From contig PWVE01000092.1 in assembly GCA_003562335.1 (NCBI GenBank), forward strand, positions 1 through 38,186: a stretch of 38,186 bases of DNA. The letters are read 5' to 3'. Positions 37,959 through 38,186 of this stretch are shown here, in pieces; position 1 is the first letter of the stretch; the number at the start of each line of letters is the position of its first letter. The notes beneath the pieces were generated by a model. It was given only the letters and a program-made list of their open reading frames with translations, did not search any database and was not told the origin of the DNA. The DNA is from PVC group bacterium (lineage in GTDB: Bacteria > Verrucomicrobiota > Kiritimatiellia > SLAD01). The translations under genes were made by a program, and so were the position numbers.

Positions 37959-38186
37959 ATGAGTGCGCTCCTTGAAAATCTTCCTGAAGACTGGAAACAA
38001 ACATCGCTGGGTGAGATCAATTTGCACAAATCGCCGACATTGAACCCCAAACAGTTCCCAGAGGAGACCTTCGAATATTACAGTATTCCCGACTATCAGC
38101 GCGATCAACGCCCTAGCCTTACGAAAGGCGGAGCGATTGAAAGCTCCAAGTTGCTTCTTCAACCCAAGACCGTGCTTTTCGGTAAA
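37959..38186 (+). CDS. hsdS: Type I RM specificity subunit, 3' truncated by window end
   Basis: Manual translation MSALLENLPEDWKQTSLGEINLHKSPTLNPKQFPEETFEYYSIPDYQRDQRPSLTKGGAIESSKLLLQPKTVLFGK, a typical HsdS TRD start. Not in the ORF track because no stop is reached. Confidence 0.88.
   Translation, partial: MSALLENLPEDWKQTSLGEINLHKSPTLNPKQFPEETFEYYSIPDYQRDQRPSLTKGGAIESSKLLLQPKTVLFGK

Noticed and set aside
33159-38186. Transposase or integrase responsible for the accessory region
   Set aside because: No transposase, integrase or recombinase ORF is recognisable here; mobility can only be inferred from repeats and gene fragments.

Overview
The window is about 38 kb of bacterial chromosome. The gene repertoire and intergenic repeats suggest a PVC-type (Verrucomicrobiota/Kiritimatiellota-like) genome, but that is an inference. 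Positions 1 to about 33 kb are mostly housekeeping genes: dnaE, a nucleotide-sugar dehydrogenase, sucCD, panB, tRNA-Leu(GAG), metF, HU, Fe/Mn SOD, dinB, tRNA-Thr(CGT), an HtrA protease-tlyA-nadK run, an Mrp-DUF971 ATPase, gltX, purH, proC, a YggS-family gene, a GT2 and a zinc-ribbon Ser/Thr kinase. Among these are several odd proteins: a pentein/arginine-deiminase-fold pseudoenzyme, a cytidylyltransferase-GHMP kinase fusion, a degenerate histidine kinase, a 19-residue-repeat secreted protein, and a 31-aa ElbB-like ORF coupled to a GT2. From about 33.2 kb to the end there is an accessory/defence region: vapBC, then hsdM, then a HigB-HigA-SecB-like toxin-antitoxin-chaperone (TAC) module, then the start of hsdS, cut by the window edge. 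The most interesting signal is this apparent TAC module lying between hsdM and hsdS of a type I restriction-modification locus, flanked by two copies of a short palindromic repeat. All assignments come from reading the translated sequences; no database search was run.
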